From assembly GCF_026343945.1 (NCBI RefSeq), contig NZ_JAPKNJ010000001.1, forward strand, positions 2,418,001-2,482,000: a DNA stretch of 64,000 nt. The letters run 5' to 3'. Source of the stretch: Kaistia algarum (GTDB lineage: Bacteria; Pseudomonadota; Alphaproteobacteria; Rhizobiales; Kaistiaceae). Made by a program: the position numbers and the translations under genes. The notes beneath the pieces are model-generated. The model had not been told where the DNA came from and searched no databases. It saw nothing but the letters and a program-made list of their open reading frames with translations. Positions 47,932 through 57,809 of the stretch are shown here, one piece after another; within the stretch, counting starts at the first letter, position 1; each line of letters starts with the position of its first letter.

Positions 47932-48834
47932 ATGACGACGCCCTCTGTACCCCTGCGACGGAAGAGGCCGATGACCGGATCTCTGTTTTTCTCCCTGCGG
48001 CGTGCCGCCACGCTGACATCCGCTTTTCTCGCCATGGCTATCATGGCGGGCGAGCCGGCGCTTGCCGGCCCGGCCGCGACGCGGAACGGCTCGCTTGAGG
48101 CGAGCTATACGATGCTGCTGAACGGCGTCACCATCGGACGTTTCAACCTCGATGCGACGCTGGATCGATCGAGCTACACCATGACCATCCGTGGCAAAAC
48201 GGCGGGTGTCAGCGCGGTGGTTTCCGATGGAACGGGACTGCTGAAGAGCAGCGGACAGATTGCCGGATCCAAGGTGTTGCCGGGCGACTACTATCTCGAC
48301 ACCACCGAGAACGGCCGCATGAGCAGCAATGTCTCCATGCGGATGAAGCTGGGGACGATCGTCACCGTCGCCGCGCTCCCGCCGCTGCCGATCAAGGCCG
48401 ACCGCGTGCCGCTTCTGGCCGCGCACAAGCACAATATCGTCGACCCGCTGAGTGCGATGATGGTGCCGCTGTCGCGCCAGAACATGGGCGCGGTCTGCAA
48501 CCGCTCGATCCCCGTCTTCGATGGCTGGCAGCGTTTCGACGTCAAGCTCTTCTACAAGTCTACGGCGCAAGTGCAGGGCGAGGGCGGTTCCTATTCCGGC
48601 CAGGTCGTCGTCTGCGGCGCGCGCTATGTGCCGGTTGCCGGCCATCGCCCTTCGCGCGAGGCCGTGCAGTTTATGGAAAACAACAAACAGCTCGAAGTCT
48701 GGTTCGCCCCCGTTGGCGACCTCGGTATCATGATGCCCTATCGCATGCAGATCGGCACCGAAATCGGCGTGCTCACGATCCATGCCTCGCGCTTCGTCGG
48801 CCAATCCGCCAGCGTGCGCGCCTCGCTGGAATAA
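47932..48834 (+). CDS. DUF3108 secreted protein
   Basis: 300 residues with an N-terminal signal segment (ATLTSAFLAMAIMAGEPALAG) and the DUF3108 pattern: LEASYTMLLNGVTIGRFNLDATLD, later DPLSAMMVP and CNRSIPVFDGWQRFDVKL. These proteins are predicted to be periplasmic beta-rich; the function is unknown. It is divergent from rpmB. Confidence 0.87.
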   Translation: MTTPSVPLRRKRPMTGSLFFSLRRAATLTSAFLAMAIMAGEPALAGPAATRNGSLEASYTMLLNGVTIGRFNLDATLDRSSYTMTIRGKTAGVSAVVSDGTGLLKSSGQIAGSKVLPGDYYLDTTENGRMSSNVSMRMKLGTIVTVAALPPLPIKADRVPLLAAHKHNIVDPLSAMMVPLSRQNMGAVCNRSIPVFDGWQRFDVKLFYKSTAQVQGEGGSYSGQVVVCGARYVPVAGHRPSREAVQFMENNKQLEVWFAPVGDLGIMMPYRMQIGTEIGVLTIHASRFVGQSASVRASLE

Positions 48835-49485
48835 GTCTCGTCGCCGAGGTTGATGCTGGCGGCGGGCTGCTGAACCCGCGTTCCGATTGAGAGCCTCCCA
48901 AATCGCTTCGACTTTCCCCCCACGCGGGGAGAGTGCGGAGCGTTATGCGTTTTTCGGCTTCGCGGCACATCGATGGACACTGATCTCCCCGGATGCCGGA
49001 CGGGCGCGAAAGCGCGTTTCGGTGCGGGGCTCCGCGCGCCACGCTTCAATCCCGATCTGCTACATTTCACCGAGCCAAAGCCTAACGCTCCGACAAACCG
49101 CTGAGCGGCGGGGCCTGCATGCGGCGTGATAAGGAGCGCGGGTCTTGCGGCTCGGCGAGCATTGGACGCAAGCCGTAGCGTGTACGAACCAGGAACGTTG
49201 GCATTCGTCTGATTCGTCGCCGATTCGTTCCGCGTTCGGCCCGTTCCTTAAGCCTGGTACAGAAAACTCGAACGATCCGATTTACCCAATGTTTACTGTG
49301 TTCCTGCGCGTCCGTCCCATGGGAGGCGTTAACGGTTGCGCGACAATGGGCGCCCGCGGGAAGGATCCATGCGAGCCTCTGGTGCATATTCGCTGCAACG
49401 ACCCCATATATCGCCGTGAACAGAACGCGGACTCGCTCGAGTCAGCGATTCGGGCCTTGTTTGTTCCGGACTCGTTCCGGTTGTT
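48835..49485. other. Long gene-free region upstream of the helicase
   Basis: About 650 bases with no recognisable gene. Open frames on both strands have no domain content or ribosome-binding site. An unusual AT-richer patch lies near 49250-49300. A non-coding RNA is possible but I cannot point to one. Confidence 0.4.
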
Positions 49486-49501
49486 AAGGAGGGGCGTCGG
49501 A

Positions 49502-49582
49502 ATGCAGCATGACCCTTCCTTCCTGTGCCGGCATGGTACAGAACGCAGAGCGGATCGGGCCCGAGCGAGCTGTCTTCCCTGA
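49502..49582 (+). CDS. 26-codon upstream ORF coupled to the helicase gene
   Basis: A strong AAGGAGG at 49486-49492 lies 9 bases before this ATG. The 26-codon frame (MQHDPSFLCRHGTERRADRA onward) ends in a TGA that overlaps the helicase ATG as TGATG. The helicase itself has no Shine-Dalgarno sequence, so its translation probably depends on ribosomes finishing this leader. The peptide has no known domain. The alternative is that the helicase starts at the GTG at 49525, which is 32 bases from that AAGGAGG and has no other ribosome-binding site. Confidence 0.5.
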   Translation: MQHDPSFLCRHGTERRADRARASCLP

Positions 49583-52500
49583 TGAACGAATTTTCGAAGC
49601 GCCCGCGCGGTCCCGCCGACGGACACAAGGTGTTCGCGGTGCTGGGGCCGACCAATACCGGCAAGACGCATTATGCGATCGAGCGCATGCTCGCGCATTC
49701 GAGCGGCATCATCGGGCTGCCGCTGCGCCTGCTGGCGCGCGAGGTCTATGGACGGGTCGCGGCCCGCGTGGGAACGGATGCGGTCGCGCTGATCACGGGC
49801 GAGGAAAAGATCGTCCCGCCGCATCCGCGCTTCCGCGTCTGCACGGTGGAAGCGCTGCCCTCCGAGACCGATGCTTCCTTCCTGGCCATCGACGAAGTCC
49901 AGCTCGCCGGGGATTTCGAGCGCGGGCATGTCTTCACCGACCGCATCCTCAATCTGCGTGGACGTGACGAGACGCTTTTCCTCGGCGCAGGTACGATGCG
50001 CGGCATCCTCGAGAAGCTTCTGCCCGGCATCACCATCGTAACGCGGCCGCGCATGTCGATGCTGACCTATGCCGGCTCGAAAAAGATCACGCGCCTGCCG
50101 CGCCGTTCGGCGATCGTCGCTTTTTCGTCCGACGAGGTCTATGCGGTTGCCGAACTCATCCGCCGCCAGCGCGGCGGCGCGGCGGTTGTGCTGGGCTCGC
50201 TCAGCCCCCGCACGCGCAACGCCCAGGTCGAACTGTTCCAGTCGGGGGATGTTGATTTCCTGGTCGCTACCGACGCGATCGGCATGGGGCTCAATCTCGA
50301 TGTCGACCATGTCGCCTTCGCGCAGGAGCGCAAATTCGACGGATTTCAGTACCGCCGCCTGACGGCGCCGGAACTCGGCCAGATTGCCGGACGCGCCGGC
50401 CGGCATACCCGCGACGGCACGTTCGGGGTCACCGGTCAGGTCGATCCCTTCGAGGACGATCTCGTCGATGCGCTGGAGAATCACCAGTTCGGACCAGTGC
50501 GCACGCTGCAATGGCGCAACCGTGCGCTCGATTTCCGCACGCTGGATGCGCTGCGCCTGTCGCTTGACCGCCCCCCCGGCGTGGACGGCCTCAGCAAGGC
50601 TCCGCCCTCGGTGGATGTGAACGTCCTGGAAATCCTGAAACGCAATATCGAGACGCGGGAACTCGCCAAAGGCATCGACCGGGTGCAGCTTCTCTGGGAC
50701 ATTTGCCAGATTCCCGATTATCGTCGCATCGCGCCGGCCAGTCATGCCGAACTGGTTGGCGAGATCTTCTCCTTCGTCGTGCGGCAGGGAGCGGTGCCCG
50801 ACGACTGGTTTGCACGGCAAGTGGCCTTCGCTGATCGCACAGATGGTGATATTGACACGCTCGCAAACCGGATCGCTCACATCCGAACCTGGACCTTTGC
50901 GGCCAACCGGCCGAATTGGTTGTCCGATCCCCGCCATTGGCAGGAGCGGACGCGCGCGATAGAGGATCGGCTGTCCGATGCGCTCCACGAAAGGCTGACC
51001 CAGCGTTTCGTGGACCGGCGGACTAGTGTGCTGATGAAGCGGCTCAGAGAAAACGCGATGCTCGAAGCAGATATCACGACCTCCGGCGATGTGCTGGTCG
51101 AGGGACAGCATGTCGGAAGCCTGCAGGGGTTCCGCTTCACGCCCGATCCCAAGGCCGATGGGCCGGACGCCAAGGCGATCGCCGCCGTGGCCCATAAGGC
51201 GTTGGCTGGCGAGATCGAACGGCGGGCCGAGAAGATCGGCCGTGCGCCCAATCCCGAACTCGTCCTTGCGGCTGACGGGACGATGCGCTGGCTCGGTGCT
51301 CCGGTCGCGCGCATCGTCTCGACCGAGGAAAGGCTGAAGCCTCGGCTGATCCTGCTCGCTGACGACAGCCTCACGGGGCCGTCGCGTGAACGGGTGCAGG
51401 ACCGGGTCGACCTCTGGCTGAAGAGCCATATCGAGACCTTGCTGAAGCCGCTCTTCGATCTTCTGTCCGCACCCGAGCTCACCGCCGAAGCGCGCGGCAT
51501 CGCCTTCCGCCTCGCCGAAGGGCAGGGCGTGCTCGACCGCTCGGAGCTTGCGGCGGAGTTGAAGGCGCTCGATCAGGAGTCGCGCGCCGGCCTCCGCAAG
51601 CTGGGCGTCCGGTTCGGCGCTTATCATCTCTATGTCCCCGCGCTGCTGAAGCCGGCGCCGAGCGCGCTCAACGCCCTGCTTTATGCGCTGAAGCATGGCG
51701 GGCTCGACATGCCCGGCCTTGCCGAGCTGCCGCTGCTCTCGGCGAGCGGACGCACGACGATCTTGGTCGATCCGACCTTCGCCAAGCCGCTTTACCGTGT
51801 CGTCGGCTATCGCATCGCGGGCAATCGCGCCGTGCGCCTCGACATATTGGAGCGGCTCGCCGACATCATCCGCCCGCTCATCGCCTGGAAGCCCACCTCC
51901 GACAATCTGGTCCCGCCGGAGGGCGCGGTCGATGGCAACGGCTTCACCGTGACGGTGTCGATGACGTCGCTGCTCGGCTGCTCGGGCGAGGATTTCGCTG
52001 GCGTGCTGAAGTCGCTCGGCTATCGTCTTGACCGCCGGCCCGCGCCGCCGAAGCCGGTTGCCGCCGTCGCTCCGGCCGCCGAGGCTATCGTCGTCGATCC
52101 GGTTGCCGCCGAGAGCGATGTTGCGGAAGCCGAGGGTGCGGAGCCAGTCGTCGTTTCCGAGGCGATGGTCGAGGCGCCCCTCACAGAGGTCGAAATTGCC
52201 GATTCGCCGGCGCAGCCGGATGTAGAGACCGCGGCGACCGAACCGGCAGCGGAGGCAGTCGCCGATGCGGCAGATGCCGGGCTGGAGGGTTCGGAGCCCG
52301 AGGCCCTAGAGTCCGATGCTTTGGAAGCGGAGGCCACCGAACCGGACGCCGCCGAGCCGGAAGCGACCGTTGCCGCCGAGGCGGGTGTTGAGGCTGGGTC
52401 CGACGACAGCGCCGTGCCGGCCGTTCCTGCCGAGCCGGAAATGATCGATGTCTGGCGGCCCGGCCGTCCCGACCGTCGTCCGCGCGAGCGGCATGAGCGT

Positions 52501-52893
52501 CCGGATCGCGGCGATCGCCATCATGGCAACCGTCCGCGCCAGGGCGCGGCGCCGGAAGCGGCAGCGGCCGGCGAGGCCGTCGCTGCGCCGCGTGAGGAGA
52601 ACCGTCGCCCCGGCCGCCCGCATCGCGATGGCGAGCGACAGGAAAAGCGCGGGCTGCGTCCCGATCGTCCGCATGGCGGCGGTCGCTCCGGTGGTGAGCG
52701 CCATGATGATCGTCCTCGTGGCGATCGGAACGGTGAACGCTCCGGCGAGCGTGGTGCCGATGCCCGCAAGGGCGCGCCGCCGCCGCGTCGCGATGAGCCG
52801 CCGCGGCGTGAGCGTCCGATCGATCCGACTTCGCCTTTCGCGGCGCTCGCAGCGCTGAAGGCGGATCTCGAAGCCAAGAAGCGGGGCGGCTGA
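49582..52893 (+). CDS. Suv3-like DExH helicase with acidic and Arg/Gly-rich tail
   Basis: 1103 residues. Walker A GPTNTGKT (22-29), Walker B DEVQ (104-107), motif VI QIAGRAGRHTRD and the SUV3-type C-terminal region. Residues about 833-956 are Glu/Ala-rich and acidic; about 957-1085 are Arg/Gly/Asp/His-rich, like disordered RNA-binding tails of RNase E or DEAD-box proteins. Rhizobiales carry such SUV3 homologues; they unwind RNA or DNA-RNA hybrids, possibly with RNA-degrading partners. It leads a block with an S4 RNA-binding protein. The start overlaps the short upstream ORF. Confidence 0.9.
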   Translation: MNEFSKRPRGPADGHKVFAVLGPTNTGKTHYAIERMLAHSSGIIGLPLRLLAREVYGRVAARVGTDAVALITGEEKIVPPHPRFRVCTVEALPSETDASFLAIDEVQLAGDFERGHVFTDRILNLRGRDETLFLGAGTMRGILEKLLPGITIVTRPRMSMLTYAGSKKITRLPRRSAIVAFSSDEVYAVAELIRRQRGGAAVVLGSLSPRTRNAQVELFQSGDVDFLVATDAIGMGLNLDVDHVAFAQERKFDGFQYRRLTAPELGQIAGRAGRHTRDGTFGVTGQVDPFEDDLVDALENHQFGPVRTLQWRNRALDFRTLDALRLSLDRPPGVDGLSKAPPSVDVNVLEILKRNIETRELAKGIDRVQLLWDICQIPDYRRIAPASHAELVGEIFSFVVRQGAVPDDWFARQVAFADRTDGDIDTLANRIAHIRTWTFAANRPNWLSDPRHWQERTRAIEDRLSDALHERLTQRFVDRRTSVLMKRLRENAMLEADITTSGDVLVEGQHVGSLQGFRFTPDPKADGPDAKAIAAVAHKALAGEIERRAEKIGRAPNPELVLAADGTMRWLGAPVARIVSTEERLKPRLILLADDSLTGPSRERVQDRVDLWLKSHIETLLKPLFDLLSAPELTAEARGIAFRLAEGQGVLDRSELAAELKALDQESRAGLRKLGVRFGAYHLYVPALLKPAPSALNALLYALKHGGLDMPGLAELPLLSASGRTTILVDPTFAKPLYRVVGYRIAGNRAVRLDILERLADIIRPLIAWKPTSDNLVPPEGAVDGNGFTVTVSMTSLLGCSGEDFAGVLKSLGYRLDRRPAPPKPVAAVAPAAEAIVVDPVAAESDVAEAEGAEPVVVSEAMVEAPLTEVEIADSPAQPDVETAATEPAAEAVADAADAGLEGSEPEALESDALEAEATEPDAAEPEATVAAEAGVEAGSDDSAVPAVPAEPEMIDVWRPGRPDRRPRERHERPDRGDRHHGNRPRQGAAPEAAAAGEAVAAPREENRRPGRPHRDGERQEKRGLRPDRPHGGGRSGGERHDDRPRGDRNGERSGERGADARKGAPPPRRDEPPRRERPIDPTSPFAALAALKADLEAKKRGG

Positions 52894-52925
52894 CAGCGAC
52901 GCCGCGCCGTATCGGGAAAGCGAGC

Positions 52926-53345
52926 ATGAGCGAACCGGGCCGCCAGCGCATCGACAAATGGCTCTGGTTCGCGCGCTTCGCCAAGACCCGCACGGCGGCG
53001 CAGCGGCTGGTCGAGGATGGGCGCGTGCGCGTCAATCGCGACAAGATCGACGCGGCGAGCCGGCAGGTGAAGCCCGGCGACGTGCTCACCCTGAGGCTGG
53101 AGCGGCAGATCAAGGTGCTGAAGGTGCTGGATCCGGGGACGCGGCGCGGTCCCGCTCCGGAGGCTCAGGCCCTCTATGAGGACATGACACCGCCCGTCGA
53201 GCCGGGCTCGGAGGGCGGTGTTCCGGCCGGCTTTCCGCTCAGCGGCGGCCCGCGTCCGACCAAGCGCGATCGGCGTGAAATCGACGCCTTTCGTGCCGTG
53301 TCGTCGCTACGCGAAACAGCTTTTCGCGATGACGAGGAAGATTGA
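52926..53345 (+). CDS. S4-domain RNA-binding protein (Hsp15/HslR-like)
   Basis: 139 residues. The S4 motif [32 protein letters not shown] occupies the first 40 residues, followed by a basic tail. HslR recycles stalled 50S subunits in E. coli. It lies 32 bases after the helicase stop, and the two are probably co-transcribed, suggesting an RNA-metabolism unit. Confidence 0.9.
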   Translation: MSEPGRQRIDKWLWFARFAKTRTAAQRLVEDGRVRVNRDKIDAASRQVKPGDVLTLRLERQIKVLKVLDPGTRRGPAPEAQALYEDMTPPVEPGSEGGVPAGFPLSGGPRPTKRDRREIDAFRAVSSLRETAFRDDEED

Positions 53346-53461
53346 ACGGCGATGTCGGACAGGTCGTCGCGGGCGAACTTCGAATCCTTGCGCGCCACGG
53401 CCAAACCGTTTACCCCATCGCACGGCCCGGGAACCTGCAATCCCCGCTCCAGGAGGCTGAT

Positions 53462-53800
<339 letters not shown>

Positions 53801-54229
53801 TCAACGCTTCCGGCAGACCGCATATGGACGTGCCGCCACGCGCGGCTGCGGTAAGACTTTGATTTTTGGGTATTTTGTGATATATACCGAACACAGTCGG
53901 TAAAAGCTCTACGGCATCGCCGCACCGTGTTGGTGTTTGGTTCGTGATCAGCCCCCTTTTTTCAGACGATTGACGTGTCGGTGCAACCCTCGGGTTCGCC
54001 GTCGTCCTGCGTTTGATTGATTTTCGGCAGATCATCCCCATCTCTGCGGGCTGCAGCGGTCTTCCCATCGGCTGAAGTTGCAAATGCGCGGGCCGGCCGG
54101 TTCGCCGCCGGGGTTTTTTGCCTCGGCATCGGCCAGGAACGCGAAAGCGATGCTTTGGACGGGTTTTTACCGAATTCCGGCCTCCGGCTTGGCGACCGGG
54201 ACCGTAACCGCAAGGGAGTCTATACGCGT
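53801..54229. other. Gene-free region upstream of carD
   Basis: 429 bases without a gene. An AT-rich stretch near 53860-53890 (TTGATTTTTGGGTATTTTGTG onward is promoter-like), and a hairpin with six T near 54093-54118. The last part carries the AAGGGAG ribosome-binding site of carD. Confidence 0.45.
54093..54118 (+). terminator. Terminator-like hairpin in the carD leader
   Basis: CCGGCCGG TTCG CCGCCGG with one bulge, followed by GGTTTTTT. It lies 293 bases after the fdxA stop and 112 before carD, so it could end the fdxA transcript or attenuate carD. The stem is imperfect. Confidence 0.4.
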
Positions 54230-54835
54230 ATGGCCGTAATCAAGAAGACCACCCATCGTTCCGATTTCAAGACCGGCGAAAGAATCGTCTATCCGGCGCA
54301 TGGCGTCGGCGAGATTGTCGGTCTCGAGGAACAGGAAGTGGCCGGCATCAAGCTCGAACTCTTCGTCATCGCGTTCGAAAAGGACAAGATGAAGCTTCGC
54401 GTTCCTGTCGCGAAAGCAAATGCCGTCGGCATGCGCAAGCTTTCGGATGAGACGATCGTGAAGAAGGCGCTGGAGACGATCCGTGGCCGCGCGCGCGTCA
54501 AGCGCACCATGTGGAGCCGCCGCGCCCAGGAATATGAGGCGAAGATCAATTCGGGCGATCTGATCGCGATCTCCGAAGTTGTTCGTGACCTCTTCCGTTC
54601 GGATTCGCAACCCGAGCAGTCCTATTCCGAGCGCCAGCTTTACGAGGCGGCACTCGACCGCATGTCGCGTGAGATCGCTGCAGTCAGCGAGATCTCGGAA
54701 ACCGAGGCCATTCGCCAGATCGAGCAGAACCTCGCCAAGAGCCCCCGCCGTGGCGCCAAGGGCGAGGAAGAGTCGGTCGCTGTCGTCGAGGGCGAGACCG
54801 CCGAGGACGACGAGACGCATGACGAGGCAGCCTAG
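54230..54835 (+). CDS. carD: CarD-family transcriptional regulator
   Basis: 201 residues. N-terminal RNA-polymerase-interacting domain with DFKTGERIVYPAHGVGEIVGLEEQEVAGI, then a C-terminal helical DNA-binding part (RGRARVKRTMWSRRAQEYEAKI). A Glu/Asp-rich tail ends it. CarD binds RNA polymerase and stabilises open promoter complexes, often at rRNA promoters. The start is fixed by AAGGGAG and the family N-terminus. Confidence 0.93.
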   Translation: MAVIKKTTHRSDFKTGERIVYPAHGVGEIVGLEEQEVAGIKLELFVIAFEKDKMKLRVPVAKANAVGMRKLSDETIVKKALETIRGRARVKRTMWSRRAQEYEAKINSGDLIAISEVVRDLFRSDSQPEQSYSERQLYEAALDRMSREIAAVSEISETEAIRQIEQNLAKSPRRGAKGEEESVAVVEGETAEDDETHDEAA

Positions 54836-54887
54836 CCTCTCCTGTGCAATTTTGACGCAGCCCCTCCTGCTGCGCCCATAGTGATCA

Positions 54888-54916
54888 ACGCCCGGACCTC
54901 TGGTTCGGGCGTTTTG
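54888..54916 (+). terminator. carD terminator
   Basis: AACGCCCG, loop, CGGGCGTTTT: a strong eight-pair GC stem with a T-run, 53 bases after the carD stop. Confidence 0.75.
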
Positions 54917-55107
54917 CTGTCGCCGTCACCCTGAACGGCGGTCCCGACGATGTGCATGGTGAAACCCATCTTTTCCGTCGATGAGCTTCATTCACAATTC
55001 GCTCGCCTTACTATCACGGCAATTTGTGTCCCGTTTCTGAAACGGAAGCATAGGCTCGTTCGTATCCGGGGCGTCTAGATCGCATCGACGAACGGGGAGT
55101 GGCCATC

Positions 55108-55974
55108 ATGGGTACAGCGGCAATATCGGGACGCAGCTTCGTCAGAACGGCGATGCAGGCGCCTTATCTGGAACGGGACGAGGAGAAGGATCTCGCGACG
55201 CGCTGGCGCGCCGAGCGTGACTCCGGGGCGCTGCATCAGCTCGCGGCGTCGCATATGCGGCTGGTGATCGCCATGGCGGCACGCTTTCGCCATTACGGCT
55301 TGCCAATGCCCGACCTGATCCAGGAAGGCAATGTCGGGCTGCTCGAAGCCGCCGCGCGGTTCGAGCCGGAGCGTGACATCCGCTTTTCGACCTACGCGAC
55401 CTGGTGGATCCGCGCATCGATCCAGGACTACATCTTGCGCAACTGGTCGATCGTGCGTGGCGGCACGAGTTCGACGCAGAAGGCGCTGTTCTTCAATTTG
55501 CGCCGGCTGCGCGCCAAGCTCTCCCGCAATGGCGAGGGATTGGGAACGCGCCAACTCTACCAGCAGATCGCGGTGACCATCGGTGTCAGCACGGATGATG
55601 TTGCCTTCATGGATGCGCGGCTCTCCGGATCAGATCTTTCGCTGAACGCGCCGGTGCAGGACGGCGAGTCGAGTTCGTCCGACCGGCAGGATTTCCTGGT
55701 CGACAATGGGCCGCTCCAGGACGAGATCGTCAGCGACGAGATCGATACGGCGCGCTGGTCGGGCTGGCTGCGGGAGGCCATGGCGACGCTGTCGCCGCGC
55801 GAGGCTCGCATTCTCAAGGAACGGCGGCTGCAGGACGAGGGCGCGACGCTGGAGGCGCTCGGCGAGCAGCTTGGCATCTCCAAGGAGCGGGTGCGCCAGA
55901 TCGAGAACCGGGCGATGGAGAAGCTCAAGGTCGCGCTGATGCGCGATCATCCCGAGCAGCGCCCGAACGCTTGA
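55108..55974 (+). CDS. rpoH2: RNA polymerase sigma-32 family factor RpoH2
   Basis: 288 residues. Region 2.3/2.4 RFSTYATWWIRASIQDYILRNWS, the RpoH box QKALFFNLRRLRAKL and region 4.2 TLEALGEQLGISKERVRQIENRA are complete. The N-terminus lacks extended region 1, as in the second RpoH of alphaproteobacteria, which controls oxidative or photo-oxidative stress. The ATG of MGTAAISG has GGGAG 9 bases upstream; a GTG three codons earlier is less well placed. Confidence 0.93.
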   Translation: MGTAAISGRSFVRTAMQAPYLERDEEKDLATRWRAERDSGALHQLAASHMRLVIAMAARFRHYGLPMPDLIQEGNVGLLEAAARFEPERDIRFSTYATWWIRASIQDYILRNWSIVRGGTSSTQKALFFNLRRLRAKLSRNGEGLGTRQLYQQIAVTIGVSTDDVAFMDARLSGSDLSLNAPVQDGESSSSDRQDFLVDNGPLQDEIVSDEIDTARWSGWLREAMATLSPREARILKERRLQDEGATLEALGEQLGISKERVRQIENRAMEKLKVALMRDHPEQRPNA

Positions 55975-55996
55975 GCCGCAGCCCGAGGGCAGTCCC

Positions 55997-56027
55997 AGCT
56001 TCCGCGTTTCTGCGAAACGCGGAAGCT
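55997..56027. terminator. Bidirectional terminator between rpoH2 and UPF0303
   Basis: AGCTTCCGCGTTT, 5 bases, AAACGCGGAAGCT: a perfect 13-pair stem between the convergent genes. Confidence 0.75.
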
Positions 56028-56037
56028 CTTGGCAGTA

Positions 56038-56547
56038 TTACGCAGTCCAGACTTCGGCGCGGGCCTCGCCGGTGCCGAGTTCGGCGAGGAATTCCTCGAT
56101 CACGGTCACGACCAGCTTGTGATCCTCGGCCTGCGGCAGTCCGGAGACGGTGGCGGTACCGACGACGCCGACCCCGCGGACGATGATCGGGAAGGCTCCG
56201 CCATGGGCGCGGAAGTCGCGTCCATCCACCAACTGGCTCGTGGCAAAGTCGACGCCGCGGACGCGGGCGCGTTGGCCGACATAGAAGGACGAATGGCCGA
56301 AGCGCCGTACCACGGCGTTCTTGCCGGCCACCCAGAACTCATTGTCAGCCGAGGTACCGGCGAGCGCGGCGTAGAAAAGGCGCTGTTCGCCGCGCGAGAC
56401 ATCGACGGCGACGGCGAGCCCGTCCTGGCGCGCCCGCGCGATGATCTTCGTCCCGAGCGCGATCGCCATGTCATTGTCGAAGCGGTCGAAGACGAACCGC
56501 TTTTCCTGGTCGAGCAAGTCCTGCAGCAAGGCTTCGTCGTCGCTCAT
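56038..56547 (-). CDS. UPF0303 (GlcG/HbpS-like) protein
   Basis: 169 residues. Matches the UPF0303/haem-degrading-domain group: a Phe-Asp helix start, KIIARARQDGLAVAVDVSRGEQRLFYAAL, VVRRFGHSSFYVGQR and HGGAFPIIVRGVGVVGTATVSGLPQAEDH. The start was chosen at MSDDEA because GGGGGA precedes it. A role in haem or carboxylate binding is speculation. Confidence 0.82.
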   Translation of the reverse strand: MSDDEALLQDLLDQEKRFVFDRFDNDMAIALGTKIIARARQDGLAVAVDVSRGEQRLFYAALAGTSADNEFWVAGKNAVVRRFGHSSFYVGQRARVRGVDFATSQLVDGRDFRAHGGAFPIIVRGVGVVGTATVSGLPQAEDHKLVVTVIEEFLAELGTGEARAEVWTA

Positions 56548-56584
56548 CGCATCCCCCAATCGGATTGCCGGATCGCTACGCGCC

Positions 56585-56998
56585 TCAGGCCCATTCGATC
56601 ACGATGTCCTGCGCACCCTGCCACAGCGTCATCTTGCCGAGCGCCGCCAGATTCTCGCGGCCTTCGGTGATCGTAATGAAATGGTTCCCGGCGAGCTGGC
56701 CGACCTTGGAGGCGAAATCGACGCCACCATAGGCGAGCAGGATCTCCGTCTCGCTGATGCCGCCCGGATAGAGAATGAACTCGCCGGGGGCCGGGTGGCT
56801 GGTGTGGTTCTCATAAGACAGGCCGAGATCGAGCTCGCCCAGCGGGATCCAGCAGCCTTCGCCGCTCCACCGCACATGGATCAGCTTCTCCTTGTAGGGC
56901 AAAAGCGTCTTGAACTTCGCCACCGTCTTCGGCGCCGCCTCTTCCTCGAACTTGCCGTAGAAGGTGAAAGGGCCGGCGGTGATCTTCAGCTTGCTCAT
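56585..56998 (-). CDS. DUF3830 cyclophilin-like protein
   Basis: 137 residues. ITAGPFTFYGKFEEEAAPKTVAKFKTLLPYKEKLIHVRWSGEGCWIP is the DUF3830 opening; members adopt a cyclophilin-like fold and are linked to amide or lactam metabolism by context. The function is unknown. It lies 37 bases before UPF0303 in a minus-strand group. Confidence 0.83.
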   Translation of the reverse strand: MSKLKITAGPFTFYGKFEEEAAPKTVAKFKTLLPYKEKLIHVRWSGEGCWIPLGELDLGLSYENHTSHPAPGEFILYPGGISETEILLAYGGVDFASKVGQLAGNHFITITEGRENLAALGKMTLWQGAQDIVIEWA

Positions 56999-57080
56999 TG
57001 CGTGTCGCTTGTCCTGTCGGGCGCGGGGGGATCTCGATATCGGCACATTGTTGGGCCGGCGCTGCGAGGTCAAGGCTCCA

Positions 57081-57809
57081 TCAGGCCCAGATGGCCATTC
57101 GCAGGCCGCGTCCGTCACGCTCAGGCTCCTCGGGGAAGGAGCGGGCCTCGCCGGAGCGGATCCGACGGGCGATCCAGGCGCTCGCCGCCGCATCCACCAG
57201 ATCGTCAGGGGCCGCGCCGCGCGGGATGGCGGCCAGGAACGCGGGATCGAAGCCGCGGGCTTCCAGCAGGCGGCGCCGTTGCTCGACGCCGGGCCAGGAC
57301 GTTTCGCTCCGTATGGTCTTCGGCAGGCTCATCGGCTGCTCGCCGTTCAGGCGCCAGAAGGCAAGTTCGGGATGGACCTCGAAGACGCGCTGCTCGAGCG
57401 CCGGCGTCATCAGGGCGTCGATCTCGCGAATTTTCGGGAAGAGGCCGTAGCATTGGCGGGAAACCTTGCGGGGCGGGCTTGAACTCGCCGCCGCGACCGA
57501 GCAGGCCTCGCGGTAGTCGGACGTGAACACCGATGCTCGCGATGGGACCGCGAAGACGGAAGATTGCCGCGCGCCGAGGTGCCTGCGCACCGCCTTCTCC
57601 GGGCCGCGTCCGTTCGGGCCAATGAAGTCGGGCAGGCCGATCGGCATATCGACGGCGACGATCTGTGGTCGCAGCCAGTGGTCGAGAATATCGGCGAAGC
57701 GCGCCGTGACGAGGACGATCGCCTCCGGCGGGCCAGTCTCGGGCACGATGACGGCGATCCAGCCGCCCTTGCAGCCATCGACGCCGGCCACATGGCCGGT
57801 CTCAGCCAT
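57081..57809 (-). CDS. DUF429 protein
   Basis: 242 residues, with the DUF429 pattern: VAGVDGCKGGWIAVIV, VDMPIGLPDF and PDDLVDAAASAWIARR. The conserved acidic residues suggest an RNase-H-like nuclease fold. No function is known. Its start overlaps pdxY by 8 bases, so co-translation is likely. Confidence 0.82.
   Translation of the reverse strand: MAETGHVAGVDGCKGGWIAVIVPETGPPEAIVLVTARFADILDHWLRPQIVAVDMPIGLPDFIGPNGRGPEKAVRRHLGARQSSVFAVPSRASVFTSDYREACSVAAASSSPPRKVSRQCYGLFPKIREIDALMTPALEQRVFEVHPELAFWRLNGEQPMSLPKTIRSETSWPGVEQRRRLLEARGFDPAFLAAIPRGAAPDDLVDAAASAWIARRIRSGEARSFPEEPERDGRGLRMAIWA

Noticed and set aside
48835..49485. tRNA, RNase P or tmRNA in the long gap before the helicase
   Set aside because: No T-loop GGTTCRANNCC words or cloverleaf arms were recognised.
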